Assembly (NCBI GenBank): GCA_010692645.1
Contig: JAAHGS010000001.1
Coordinates: 1-64,000 of the forward strand
Reading direction: 5' to 3'
DNA from: Symploca sp. SIO2E9
GTDB lineage: Bacteria > Cyanobacteriota > Cyanobacteriia > Cyanobacteriales > Coleofasciculaceae
Length of the DNA stretch: 64,000 nucleotides
Positions 16,580 through 26,360 of the stretch are shown in pieces. The number at the start of each line of letters is the position of its first letter. Position 1 is the first letter of the stretch. The notes under the pieces were generated by a model, which was not told the DNA's origin, did no database searches, and saw only the letters and a program-made list of their open reading frames with translations. A program made the translations under genes and the position numbers.

Positions 16580-17647
16580 TCAGCATAAAAACTTGGCTAT
16601 CTCCTGGTAAATAGCGCTAAATAAAATCCCCTCACCAATCGCGCCAAAAGTTCTAGTTTTCTCAGCACGATGTAGAGCTACCACTTGCCAGTCATCGTTG
16701 AAACAAGGAGAACCACTAGAACCACCCGAAGTATTACTAACGTATTGAATTTTTCCTTGTTTCTGATATATACCCGTAATCCCGTTACTGCTCGGGGTAA
16801 TCTTCATGGTTTCTCCGTTAGGATGGTGCAAAATATGAATTCCCATACCCTTACTAGGAAGTTCCTGTTGATTATAAGTAACAGGTTGAATACCCTCAGC
16901 TTGAAAAATTTTGTCTTCCACTTGTAGTAACAGGTAATCCAGTTTCTCGGTAGGGCTGGAACATAAAATAGGACACTCATACTTCAATCCAAAAACTTGA
17001 GTTTCCGTTTTCTCCTCTATATCCTCAGTTAAGTAATCAAAGCGCAAACTTATATCTTGAGGGTCAATCTTCAACTCAGGTTCATAGCCCCTCAGCACAT
17101 GATAGTTAGTCAATAGCAGATTTTGAGTAACCAAAAAGCCAGTACCAACAGCTCCAATACCCGTAACTTCAATACGGCAAATAGACAGTGATTGCTCAAT
17201 TCCTCGTTTTAAGAAAGTAACATCCCAGGAATCCGGTTTAGGTGGTAAAAATCCTTGGAGTTCCTCATCTTCTGTAGGTCCTCGCCAATCAATTTCCGGG
17301 AAAGCATCCCATTTTCGTAAATTTGTAGTGCAGGTATCTTGCCTGCTTAGGTTTGTATTGCCGGAATCTTGGCTGCTTAGCGAATGGGCAAATTTACGCA
17401 ATTTGGGATTTCCAGGAACCCTGCCAATTGCTCCATTTATCAATTCTTCTAGTCGCCCCTCACCTTCTGCCCACAGAATTAGCTCAGATACAGTATCACC
17501 ATAAGTCTCACCGCCAACAACAATATCCAAGCGTACATCTAGTTCCTCCAGAAGCATCATTTTCAGCTTGCTCTTACCAGGAAAAGCACTAATTAAAGCC
17601 TCCCGTAGTTGTTTGCGCTGCTCTTTACTCAACTCAGGCTCAGGCAT
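16580..17647 (-). CDS. EAD1-trypsin-like serine protease
   Basis: About 355 residues. EAD1 spans about residues 5-87 (QRKQLREALISAFPGKSKLKMMLLEELD). A linker follows, with an imperfect QDSGNTNL/QDTCTTNL repeat, and then an S1-type trypsin-like domain (about 140-355). The catalytic triad is complete: His183 (LLTNYHVLRG), Asp237 (EKLDYLLLQ) and Ser311 (GGSSGSPCF). The ATG at 17647 is preferred; a TTG nine bases upstream is the alternative. There is no signal peptide, so the protease is cytoplasmic. It is the most likely effector of the vWA-MoxR-VMAP system, recruited by EAD1-EAD1 contact with the VMAP protein (inference). Confidence 0.88.
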   Translation of the reverse strand: MPEPELSKEQRKQLREALISAFPGKSKLKMMLLEELDVRLDIVVGGETYGDTVSELILWAEGEGRLEELINGAIGRVPGNPKLRKFAHSLSSQDSGNTNLSRQDTCTTNLRKWDAFPEIDWRGPTEDEELQGFLPPKPDSWDVTFLKRGIEQSLSICRIEVTGIGAVGTGFLVTQNLLLTNYHVLRGYEPELKIDPQDISLRFDYLTEDIEEKTETQVFGLKYECPILCSSPTEKLDYLLLQVEDKIFQAEGIQPVTYNQQELPSKGMGIHILHHPNGETMKITPSSNGITGIYQKQGKIQYVSNTSGGSSGSPCFNDDWQVVALHRAEKTRTFGAIGEGILFSAIYQEIAKFLC

Positions 17648-17958
17648 CTTTTCCAACGGCTTCTAGAATCACATCTTTCAGTATTGCATTTGAAAACTTT
17701 GATTGTCACCCTTGTAAAGAGAGGGGGAGAGGGGGAGAAAGGGAGAAGGGGAGAAATTATTCTTCTGGACCGACTTTTATCCGAGAGCTAAGAGGCGTTG
17801 TAATTCATTCAAATGAAAACTGCTATGACACGGTGACGCGGTGATAATTCTGAACTTGCCCTGAAATCCCACAGGAATTTTCACCTCACCCTCCCCACAC
17901 TCTCTTCTTCTAGGGGAATAGTTAGGGATGGGAAGAGTCGCTCTCAAAATCCCTGTAC

Positions 17959-18007
17959 TTGATCATCTACTGAAATCTCTGTTATTCTTTAAGAGACCAA
18001 TCGGTCT
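17959..18007 (+). promoter_or_regulatory. Promoter with TetR-type operator
   Basis: A sigma70-like pair, TTGATC (17959-17964) and TTATTC (17982-17987), is spaced by 17 nt. The inverted repeat AGACC-N4-GGTCT at 17994-18007 covers the expected transcription start. It precedes the tetR start by 120 bp and fits autoregulation by the TetR protein. Confidence 0.6.
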
Positions 18008-18127
18008 TAAAGGTTAAAAACTAATGCCAATTTCCTAAATGCCTGCTATACATCAATCCCCGCGTATCGGCATCTGGGGCCCTCCGCCTCATCAGCATCT
18101 ATAGCCAACATAAATGAAATCACTACA

Positions 18128-18730
18128 ATGTCTAAGGCACAGAAAACCAAGGAAAAAATTCTCAGGCAAGCAGCTGAGCTATTTAACAAAAAGGGTTACG
18201 CCGGTTCATCGATGTCAGACTTGATGCGTGCCACAGGATTACAGAAGGGAGGACTTTACAACCACTTCAAGAGTAAAAACGAATTAGCCCTAGAGGCTTT
18301 TGATTTTGCTTGCGACTGTATTAATCAGCGTTTTTTAGAGGTCATTAAAGGAAAAAACAATTGCTTTGAACAGCTACAAGCTCTTGTTTCTATCTACCTA
18401 AGTTTTATAGAGGAACCCCCGATCCTCGGCGGCTGTCCAATTCTCAACACAGCAATAGAGAGTGATGACGCCTATCCAGCTTTACGTGAACGGGCGCAAC
18501 AAGCAATGAACAATTGGCGAACTCTTATTTGTCAAATTATCGAACGGGGAATTATCGAAGGTGAAATCACCTCAAAGGTTGAGGCAGATGTGGTGGCAAC
18601 AATCATTATTTCCACTATTGAAGGTTCTCTAATGATGACCAAACTCTACGGAGATCCGATCCACATGCAAAGAGCAAATGAGCATCTGAGTAAATATCTA
18701 GAAAGTTTGCTGGTAGTGGAATCTTCTTGA
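18128..18730 (+). CDS. TetR/AcrR family transcriptional regulator
   Basis: A 200-residue repressor. The N-terminal helix-turn-helix covers about residues 8-55 (KILRQAAELFNKKGYAGSSM, then LQKGGLYNHFKSKNELA). The C-terminal ligand-binding domain (about 60-195) contains the GGCPILNTAIE motif common to the AcuR-like TetR group. It lies upstream of, and on the same strand as, an RND efflux pair, so it probably represses that operon and itself through the AGACC-N4-GGTCT site. The inducer is unknown. Confidence 0.93.
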   Translation: MSKAQKTKEKILRQAAELFNKKGYAGSSMSDLMRATGLQKGGLYNHFKSKNELALEAFDFACDCINQRFLEVIKGKNNCFEQLQALVSIYLSFIEEPPILGGCPILNTAIESDDAYPALRERAQQAMNNWRTLICQIIERGIIEGEITSKVEADVVATIIISTIEGSLMMTKLYGDPIHMQRANEHLSKYLESLLVVESS

Positions 18731-18885
18731 TGGAGACAGGGAGACAGGGAGACGCGGAGACAGGGAGACGCGGAGATGCGGAGACGCGGAGACAGGTCGA
18801 CAGGGAGACGCGGAGATGCGGAGACGCGGAGACAGGGAGACGCGGAGACAGGGAGACGCGGAGACAGGGAGACGCGGAGACAGGC
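18731..18885. repeat. STRR octamer array (GAGACAGG/GAGACGCG)
   Basis: About 19 tandem octamers begin directly at the tetR stop codon and alternate between gagacagg, gagacgcg and gagatgcg. The array separates tetR from the efflux genes. Confidence 0.9.
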
Positions 18886-19079
18886 GGAAAAGCCAATCCT
18901 TCAAAACAATATTGACGTAGTAAATAGTCAGATATAAATAAACCTAAAACCCGAAAAGCAAATTTTCCCTGCTGTATAAAGACTTATACCCTTCGGCATT
19001 GTTATTTTAATTCTGATTAAGTAGGTAGGCACAAATAAATGAGGGTACCTCAACAGATGTCAAGAGCTTAAAATCCTCT

Positions 19080-19172
19080 TCCATTCTACCTTCTGCCTTC
19101 TACCTTCTACCTTCTGCCTTCTGCCTTTTACCTTCTACCTTCTGCCTTCTGCCTTCTGCCTTCTGCCTTCTG
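19080..19172. repeat. STRR heptamer array (CTTCTGC/CTTCTAC)
   Basis: About twelve tandem heptamers upstream of the RND adaptor gene. The rest of the 18886-19216 gap is A/T-rich with no coding frame. Confidence 0.85.
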
Positions 19173-19216
19173 AATCGTGCGATTACTTCTAAAAAATCCT
19201 TAAGGAACCAAGAGCA

Positions 19217-20653
19217 ATGACTAATGAATTAGCGAATGAGCAAGAAATAGACTTGCACTCAAACAATCCCCAGTTTTTGCCCAATCCTCCTGTTGAAAAG
19301 GTCAATTCACCTTTCCAATTAAGGCGATGGGGTTTATTATCAGTAGGTGCGATCGCACTATTATCAGTCTCAGGTTTAGCAATTGGGATGACATCCCAAT
19401 CAAGGGATACTCCCAAGCCAGAAATCAGCTCTCAAATCACTATTCTCCCAGTCGAAACTACACGAGTAGAGCCAGTAGAATCCTATCAAGTTTCAAGAAA
19501 CTACACAGGAGAAGTTGCCTCATTCCGAGCCAGCGAATTAGGCTTTGAGCGAGCTGGTAAACTAATTTGGTTAGGTGTTGACCGGGGAGATAAGGTTAGT
19601 GTGGGAACTCCCCTCGCTAAACTCGATACCAGTAACTTAGAGACTCAACGGCTACAGTTAATTGCCGAGAAGGATCAAGCTGTAGCTTTATTAAAGGAAT
19701 TACAAGCAGGGCCTCGCACTGAAACAATTGCAGCTGCTCGCGCCTCGGTTAGAGATATTGAACAACTATTAGCACTCGAAGGTAAAAGACGTTCCCGCAG
19801 GGAATATCTTTATACTCAGGGAGCAATTTCCAAAGAGCAACTTGATGAAGTCGCCTTTAATGCCAACGCACTCTCAGAGCGTCTAAAAGCAGCTAATAGC
19901 AATCTCAATGAGTTGCTTAATGGAACACGTTCAGAACAAATAGAAGCACAGCAAGCAGTTGTTAGACAGCTAGAGTCTAGAATCGCTGATATTGAAATCA
20001 TCATTGGCAAAAGTACTGTCAAAGCACCTTTTGCTGGCACAATTTCTGCCCGTCGCCTCGATGAAGGAAGCGTTGTTAATGCGGGTCAAGCAGTGGTACG
20101 TTTAGTTGAAAATACCAAACCGGAAGTAGAGATTGGCATTCCAGTGCACGCGATTTCCCAACTGCAACCAGGTAGCCAGCAACGAGTTAAAATTGGAGAC
20201 AAAATTTACCAAGCCGAAGTATCATCAATACTGCCAGAAGTAGATCCAGCCACTCGTACCCGTACTGCAGTCCTTGATTTAGAACCGTCAGCTGCACCAT
20301 TGGTAGCTCCTGGAGAAGTGGCGCGGTTAGAAATTGCTCAGACTATTGCCACAAAGGGATATTGGTTACCCGCAACAGCTTTGGTGAGGGGGGATCGTGG
20401 TTTATGGTCTTGTTACGCCTTGGTGGAGGTAGAAAAGCCACAATATACCTCAGTAACTTTGAGTGAAAGTGCAAATAAAACCTACCGCGTTGAGCGTAGG
20501 GATGTGGAAGTTTTACATACTCAGAGTGATACTTCCAGTGGACTACGCCAACGGGTTCTTGTACGTGGAACTCTCACAGCTGGAGACACTGTGATCATCA
20601 ACGGAACGCAGCGGATTGTGACTGGTCAGTTAGTGCGCTTAGCAGATTCTTGA
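19217..20653 (+). CDS. RND efflux periplasmic adaptor (MFP/HlyD family)
   Basis: A 478-residue membrane fusion protein. One N-terminal membrane anchor (about residues 36-57, [18 protein letters not shown]) is followed by a barrel-sandwich (lipoyl) half ([14 protein letters not shown]). A coiled-coil hairpin spans about 145-255, then the second lipoyl half ([20 protein letters not shown]), a beta-barrel and a membrane-proximal domain. It links an RND pump in the inner membrane to an outer-membrane channel. It is separated by 31 nt from the pump gene; no TolC-like gene is nearby. Substrate unknown. Confidence 0.93.
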   Translation: MTNELANEQEIDLHSNNPQFLPNPPVEKVNSPFQLRRWGLLSVGAIALLSVSGLAIGMTSQSRDTPKPEISSQITILPVETTRVEPVESYQVSRNYTGEVASFRASELGFERAGKLIWLGVDRGDKVSVGTPLAKLDTSNLETQRLQLIAEKDQAVALLKELQAGPRTETIAAARASVRDIEQLLALEGKRRSRREYLYTQGAISKEQLDEVAFNANALSERLKAANSNLNELLNGTRSEQIEAQQAVVRQLESRIADIEIIIGKSTVKAPFAGTISARRLDEGSVVNAGQAVVRLVENTKPEVEIGIPVHAISQLQPGSQQRVKIGDKIYQAEVSSILPEVDPATRTRTAVLDLEPSAAPLVAPGEVARLEIAQTIATKGYWLPATALVRGDRGLWSCYALVEVEKPQYTSVTLSESANKTYRVERRDVEVLHTQSDTSSGLRQRVLVRGTLTAGDTVIINGTQRIVTGQLVRLADS

Positions 20654-20684
20654 AGACTATTTTATAGAGGCTTTTAAATTAATT

Positions 20685-23600
20685 ATGTTCAGCTTATTCT
20701 ACCGCAACTTCAGGCTGCTAATCCTGACAGTTATCATCATTGTCGTCTGGGGTTTGTCTTCATACCAAGCACTGCCTCGACTAGAAGACCCAGAATTAGT
20801 TTCACGTCTGGCATTAGTAAAAACTTTTTTTCCAGGAGCCAGCGCTGAGCGAGTCGAAGCATTAGTTACTGAAAAAATTGAACAGGAACTATCAGAAATT
20901 GAGGAAATTGATACCTATAAGTCTACCTCCCGTACTGGCAGTTCAATTATTGAAATTGAGTTATTAAATCGCGTAACAGCCGATGAAGTTGATCCAATTT
21001 GGTCACGGATTCGGGATAAACTGAGCGATGCTAAAGTAGAATTTCCTGCAGGTACAACTGAGCCAGAGCTTGATGAAATCGAGGTCAAAGCTTATTCCTT
21101 AATTACGGCTTTAACTTGGGAGCAAGATGACCCTCCTAATTATGCAATTCTGCTGCGTTCAGCAGAGTTACTAGAAGACCAACTCAGAATTCTCAAAGGT
21201 ACTGAAAAAACCGAAATTTTCGGAGATCCTGAAGAAGAAATTGTTGTCGAGATTAATCCAGCTGAGTTAGTTACTCTTGGTCTAACTGCACAAGACCTAT
21301 CACAGCAAATTCAACAGAGTGATTCCAAAACAGCTGCAGGTCAATTGCGCGGTACTGATAGCGATTTGTTGATTGAAGTTGATCAGGAACTAGATTCACT
21401 CGATCGCGTGCGGCGCATTCCGATTAGTTTTGGTAATGGCAGTCAGTTTACTAATTTAGGTGATATTGCGCTGGTAAGCAAGGGTACTGTCGAGCCACTT
21501 TCAGATATTGCGATTATTAGTGGTCATCCGGCGGTGACAGTGGGTGTATTTGTAGAATCAGACTATAGACTAGACCAGTGGGCAAAGCAAGCGCACCAAG
21601 TCTTAAAACAATTTCAGGAACAATTACCCAGTGGTTTAGAACTAAAAGTAGTTTTTGACCAAAGTAACTATGTCGAGGCAAGACTCAACAAGTTAATTAT
21701 CAACCTGCTATTTGGAGCATTATTAGTTTTTGGCGTGACTTTTTTGATGATGGGTTGGCAATCAGCACTAATTGTTGGTTCAGCTTTGCCCTTATCAATT
21801 TTAATGGTATTTGGCTGCATGAAATTAATGGGAATTCCTCTGCACCAGATGTCAGTTACAGGGCTAATTGTCGCGCTGGGAATCTTAATTGACACAGCTA
21901 TTGTCATGGTTGATGAAGTCCAAAAGCATCTCAAGCAAGGACTCAAACCGGAAGCTGCCATTAACAAAAGTGTTCGCTATCTAGCTGTTCCTTTATTAAG
22001 TTCAACGATCACAACTATTCTGGCTTTCATGCCCATTGCCCTGTTACCTGGTAGTGTAGGGGAGTTTGTCGGCACAATTGGCTTAAATGTAATTTTAGCT
22101 GTCTCTTGTTCTCTATTTCTATCTCTAACCGTTATCCCAGCTCTAACAGCAAGGCTCCACAAGTACTGGCAGCGACGGGTAGCAAGGCCTAGCAGTAACA
22201 GGAGTTTGAGGAAACCATCCTCACGCCCTTGGTGGGAAACGGGATTATCTATCCCCTTGCTGAGCAGTTTATATAGCTCCAGTGTTAAACTAACTACAGC
22301 ACGACCGATTTTAGGGATACTGTTTGCCCTAACTTTGCCAGTTGCTGGCTTTATTGGGGCCTTAAATCTAGAGTTACAGTTTTTCCCCTTCGCTGATCGT
22401 GATCAACTCCAGATTGAATTGGAACTTCCCTCTTCAGCTTCCATATCACAAACTCAGTATTTTGTCAAAAATATTCGTGAACAGGTCATTAGCCACCCAG
22501 AGGTTAAAGATGTTCACTGGTTTGTTGGTCAAAATGCTCCTAGATTCTACTATAACTTGACTGGAGGGCGTGAGAATGAATCTAATTATGCCCAAGCTTT
22601 GGTGCAATTAAATTCACTATCTTCTAGCTCTCTAACTCGACAGCTGCAAGCTGAAATGGACGAAACTTTCCCCAGTGCCAGAGTAGTGGTACGACAGTTT
22701 GAACAGGGGCCACCTTTTGAAGCTCCCGTGGAAATGCGCATCTATGGCTCTGACTCCAAGCGCTTGCAGGAATTGGGTGAAAGAGCAAGAGCTCTGCTGG
22801 TGAATGTTGCCAATGTCACTCATACTCGTGCTAGCCTGAGTGAGGTTTTGCCTCAGCTAGGATTGCGGGTTGATGAAGAGAAAGCTCGCTTGGCGGGACT
22901 CAACAATGCTAGTATTGCTCAGCAATTGGATACAACTTTAGAGGGGACAGTTGGTGGTTCGATTCTGGAGTCTACCGAAGAGCTCCCTGTGCGGGTACGT
23001 TTGTCCAATTCTGATCGAGGTGATTTAGACCAGATTACCTCTCTTGATTTACTGCCAGTCTCGCCTAATTTAGGAAGCTCAAGCAATAGCCCCACCAATC
23101 TAATTCCGCTTTCAGCTTTAGGTGAGGTTGAACTCAAACCGGAACAAGCCAAGATTACACGATACAATGGGCAACGCGTCAACACCCTTCAGGCTTTTAT
23201 TACCACAGGGGTTTTACCATCAAAAGTGCTCTCTGATTTTAAACAACAATTAGATAGCAGTGGTTTCCAACTTCCTCAAGGCTATTCCTTTGAGTTTGGT
23301 GGTGAAGCCCAGGAGCGTGCTCAGGCTTTGGGGGGATTAACTTCAGCGGCTGGTGTGCTGGTTGTTTTGACTGTTGCCACCCTCGTCTTGTCTTTAAGTT
23401 CCTTCAAATTAGCTGGTTTAATCGGTGTAGTTGCGATCGCCTCTTTTGGTCTAGGATTATTTTCAGTCAACTTTTTTGGCTATCCCTTTGGCTTTAATCC
23501 GATTATCGGTACCATCGGTTTAATTGGGGTGGCAATCAATGACTCAATTGTAGTTCTCTCTGCCTTACTTGAGGATCCAGAAGCTCGTCGAGGTAATCGC

Positions 23601-23888
23601 AAAGCAGTACGCTCTGTAGTAATGCATTCAACTCGCCATGTATTAACGACAACCCTAACCACAATGATTGGTTTTGTACCACTGTTGTTAGATGGAGGAG
23701 GATTCTGGCCCCCGCTGGCGGTAGCAATAGCTGGTGGTGTTGGGGGGGCTACTCTCTTAGCCCTTTATTTAATACCTTCTGCTTACCTGTTGTTGATTGG
23801 GAGTGGGAACAAAACTGCTGCTAAATTCAGGTCAAATGGTTACAATTTGAAGACTGTAGCAATTCCTAATATTTATCGAAATCTTTGA
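20685..23888 (+). CDS. RND-family efflux permease (AcrB/HAE1-like)
   Basis: A 1067-residue inner-membrane proton-driven transporter with the usual duplicated layout. TM1 is at about residues 9-28. Large periplasmic loops lie at about 30-335 and 560-865. A TM2-6 block starts near 337 and TM8-12 starts near 875. The TM4 region GLIVALGILIDTAIVMVDEV and its C-terminal counterpart GLIGVAINDSIVVLSA are conserved. The N-terminus MFSLFYRNFRLL is typical. It is shorter at the C-terminus of the second half than some RND pumps but appears intact. It forms an operon with the adaptor upstream and is probably controlled by the TetR regulator. Confidence 0.94.
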   Translation: MFSLFYRNFRLLILTVIIIVVWGLSSYQALPRLEDPELVSRLALVKTFFPGASAERVEALVTEKIEQELSEIEEIDTYKSTSRTGSSIIEIELLNRVTADEVDPIWSRIRDKLSDAKVEFPAGTTEPELDEIEVKAYSLITALTWEQDDPPNYAILLRSAELLEDQLRILKGTEKTEIFGDPEEEIVVEINPAELVTLGLTAQDLSQQIQQSDSKTAAGQLRGTDSDLLIEVDQELDSLDRVRRIPISFGNGSQFTNLGDIALVSKGTVEPLSDIAIISGHPAVTVGVFVESDYRLDQWAKQAHQVLKQFQEQLPSGLELKVVFDQSNYVEARLNKLIINLLFGALLVFGVTFLMMGWQSALIVGSALPLSILMVFGCMKLMGIPLHQMSVTGLIVALGILIDTAIVMVDEVQKHLKQGLKPEAAINKSVRYLAVPLLSSTITTILAFMPIALLPGSVGEFVGTIGLNVILAVSCSLFLSLTVIPALTARLHKYWQRRVARPSSNRSLRKPSSRPWWETGLSIPLLSSLYSSSVKLTTARPILGILFALTLPVAGFIGALNLELQFFPFADRDQLQIELELPSSASISQTQYFVKNIREQVISHPEVKDVHWFVGQNAPRFYYNLTGGRENESNYAQALVQLNSLSSSSLTRQLQAEMDETFPSARVVVRQFEQGPPFEAPVEMRIYGSDSKRLQELGERARALLVNVANVTHTRASLSEVLPQLGLRVDEEKARLAGLNNASIAQQLDTTLEGTVGGSILESTEELPVRVRLSNSDRGDLDQITSLDLLPVSPNLGSSSNSPTNLIPLSALGEVELKPEQAKITRYNGQRVNTLQAFITTGVLPSKVLSDFKQQLDSSGFQLPQGYSFEFGGEAQERAQALGGLTSAAGVLVVLTVATLVLSLSSFKLAGLIGVVAIASFGLGLFSVNFFGYPFGFNPIIGTIGLIGVAINDSIVVLSALLEDPEARRGNRKAVRSVVMHSTRHVLTTTLTTMIGFVPLLLDGGGFWPPLAVAIAGGVGGATLLALYLIPSAYLLLIGSGNKTAAKFRSNGYNLKTVAIPNIYRNL

Positions 23889-24168
23889 AGCAGCTGATGT
23901 TTTCAAGTAATAAGTAGGACTTGCTAAATTAATATAGAATGCATGCCAAACCAGGGTTTTGAGCCTTTTTTGACCCTTTCAAGTGCTTTGTTATAGCATC
24001 CAATGGCTCAAAATCCTTGCACTTAATAGGAAAATCTCGGAGCTGATCATGGATAATCAAGCTTAGAACTATCGGCTTTTCCCTACTCCCTGCTCCCTGC
24101 TCCCTGCTCCCTTGGAATCAAAATAGAATGTCCTAACTGATATGTCCGTTGCTATAATAAAATGGCCC

Positions 24169-25623
24169 CTATCTTTGACAGACTCTACTATTACTGCTGA
24201 TGAAAAATCCTAGGACAATAATTAATGTACAGAGACTAACTATCGGTACAACTGGCAGAAAACCAAAGGTAAAAACTTGGGGAATAATACCGAATTGAAA
24301 ACCAATCACTGCTGCTTCACCAACCAGAATCGAGATGATGCAACTAAGTGGATTAACTCTTTTTATATATAGTGCTGCAATTACTGTTGGAAATAGTACA
24401 GCTAAACCTGTAAATGCTTGGGTAGCGATCGCAGCAATAGTAGCAGGAGGATTGTAGGCAATAATTAAACCAATGATTGCCAACACAAAAATTAATAGTC
24501 TCCCCACAAAAGTTTGTTCTTGAAGGGAAGCATTTTTCCGTAAATAGGAAATATAAATATCCCTGGTAATCATTGAACTGAGAGCAAGTAGTTGCGAATC
24601 AAGGGTTGACATCAAGGCAGCCAGTGCACCCACCATCACTAAGGAAGATAACCAAACTGGTGTATATTCTGTTAGCATCATGGGAAAAATTTGATCAGTA
24701 TCTTTTCCCACTAATTCAGGAAAGGCAATGTGTCCCCACATCCCAATCAGCACTGGGCAAATAAACATAGTTGCTGTTACTACTGGATAAACAACAGCAG
24801 AAACCTTCAAGGGATTAGGAGTTTTTGGGGTATAAAATCGCATGAACATTTGGGGAAACATCGGCACACTTAGAATCCACAGCAGCATATAGCTAAACCA
24901 TTTTCGCGGCGTAAAGAAGTTGCCCATACCCTGTCGGGAGAAAAGTTCAGGTTCAAGAGTAAAAACTGTACTATTAGCTTGGGCAAACCCACCCAAGCTA
25001 TTGGCGATTGCTACTACTGCTGCCAGCATAAACACAAACATTAAAATCCCTTGCAGAACATCAGTTAGTGCTACACTTCTCATGCCGCCCATAAAAACAT
25101 ATAAAACAATCACCAGTGTCAAGAAGGTAGCACCTGTAAAGTAAGGAATTTGTCCATTAGTCAAGTTCTCAAGCAAATACCCTGCTCCTATCGGCTGCAA
25201 GGTTAAATAGGGCAGGGTGAAAATAACCATAACCGTGAGAAAAATTAACTTTAGTGTCTGGCTTGGGCAGCGCTGCTCAATTAATTCCGATGGGGTAATT
25301 AATCCTTTAGCTTTGCCTAGAAGCCAGACTTTATAGCCAATGAAATAGAATGCTAGCCCCACCAAAGCAGTACCAAAACCCATCATTGGGTAATAACTCA
25401 AGCCAATACGATAACCTGCTCCAGAAAAGCCGAGAAAAGCAAAGGCACTAAAATTTGTGGCGCTCAAAGTAAAGAAGAGAACTACTGCCCCTAGATTTCT
25501 GTTAGCAAGGAAATAATTTTCAGGGGTATCTTCTTGAGAACGATAACCAATAATTCCTACCCATAGCGTGAACAATAAATAGGCAGCAAGCGCCATGTAA
25601 GGTATGATGCTTTCCCAGTTCAT
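24169..25623 (-). CDS. Sodium:solute symporter (SSS family)
   Basis: About 484 residues with 13 or so transmembrane helices of the SLC5/SSS fold. Conserved features are ENYFLANRNLG near the N-terminus, FTLSATNFSAFAFLGFSGAGY (TM2 region) and ALMSTLDSQLLALSSM (sodium site region). The ATG at 25623 (MNWESIIPYM) is chosen because AGGAAAAG precedes it and because it starts 12 nt after the small upstream gene; a longer reading from 25677 would overlap that gene. The substrate is uncertain; pantothenate, proline or carboxylate are possible. Confidence 0.9.
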   Translation of the reverse strand: MNWESIIPYMALAAYLLFTLWVGIIGYRSQEDTPENYFLANRNLGAVVLFFTLSATNFSAFAFLGFSGAGYRIGLSYYPMMGFGTALVGLAFYFIGYKVWLLGKAKGLITPSELIEQRCPSQTLKLIFLTVMVIFTLPYLTLQPIGAGYLLENLTNGQIPYFTGATFLTLVIVLYVFMGGMRSVALTDVLQGILMFVFMLAAVVAIANSLGGFAQANSTVFTLEPELFSRQGMGNFFTPRKWFSYMLLWILSVPMFPQMFMRFYTPKTPNPLKVSAVVYPVVTATMFICPVLIGMWGHIAFPELVGKDTDQIFPMMLTEYTPVWLSSLVMVGALAALMSTLDSQLLALSSMITRDIYISYLRKNASLQEQTFVGRLLIFVLAIIGLIIAYNPPATIAAIATQAFTGLAVLFPTVIAALYIKRVNPLSCIISILVGEAAVIGFQFGIIPQVFTFGFLPVVPIVSLCTLIIVLGFFISSNSRVCQR

Positions 25624-25634
25624 GCAGACTTTTC

Positions 25635-25844
25635 CTATGGCGATGGAGTTTCCCAAAATTTTACAACGAAAAGCCATAGAAATAGGGAAAGTATAATTTG
25701 TAAGCTAATAAAATAGAAGACCCAGGAAGGAAAATGTAAAAATGAAAAGGAAAGCTGTTTATTCCAAGACCAAAAGTCCAGAGAAAGAAGAAAAATTACT
25801 GTAAAACAGAAAAACCAGAAAAATGAAGTTTTAAAAATTCTCAT
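25635..25844 (-). CDS. Small membrane partner of the symporter (DUF3311-like)
   Basis: A 69-residue protein with two hydrophobic helices (about 9-25 and 42-63) and aromatic-rich ends. Small two-helix proteins of the DUF3311 type are commonly encoded just before SSS symporters. The arrangement here matches: it stops 12 nt before the symporter start. The pattern of a central FPSWVFYFISLQ and terminal FVVKFWE agrees with that family. The family assignment is by pattern recognition only. Confidence 0.65.
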   Translation of the reverse strand: MRIFKTSFFWFFCFTVIFLLSLDFWSWNKQLSFSFLHFPSWVFYFISLQIILSLFLWLFVVKFWETPSP

Positions 25845-26091
25845 AGATGCTCAAACAGAGTAACCTCATCGTCAACAGTTTTTGCCTAACAACTGTCCGA
25901 TTACTGAAAGGGCAACAAAGTTGATTGCCATGAACAATGAATAATGAACAGCTAATCTTAGTCCCTGAAATAGGGTGCTGCCAGCTTAAAGCCATAAAAT
26001 CAGACAGTAATTTGAAAAAATTCTTCATTTTCAGGGCAGTGCCAAGATCAAGCGCTAACTTAAAGAGTGGAAATGTACTAAATTTGCGATT

Positions 26092-26187
26092 ATGACAGCT
26101 CATGAATTTTTAATGTTGGCACTGCTCCTGAGTCCTGGTATTTTGCTATCAGCAATTATTATGGGTACTTTTGCTGCTGGCGGCTAA
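26092..26187 (+). CDS. Possible 31-residue single-span membrane peptide
   Basis: An ATG-initiated frame encodes 31 residues with one hydrophobic helix (about 6-25) and a Gly-rich C-terminus (GTFAAGG). It resembles the size class of small photosynthetic or NDH subunits, but I cannot match it to a named one. The Shine-Dalgarno is weak. It is divergent from the symporter pair and otherwise isolated. Confidence 0.35.
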   Translation: MTAHEFLMLALLLSPGILLSAIIMGTFAAGG

Positions 26188-26360
26188 TTCTGACTAATTC
26201 TGCTCCTAGGGAGAGCGAGTCTGATTTGGACAAGCGACTCCCAGCCAAAAACCTTGGTAGTCACTAACAATCACAAGTAGTAGCCCCTGGCGTCATTAAG
26301 GCTCCCCTGAACCCCCCTAAGCTTGATAGGGGGTACTATTTATTTCCAAGAGCACGCTGT

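Noticed and set aside
25831-26103. 90-codon minus-strand frame upstream of the symporter pair
   Set aside because: Composition is unlike a protein, it has no recognisable motif, and it overlaps the small membrane-protein gene start.
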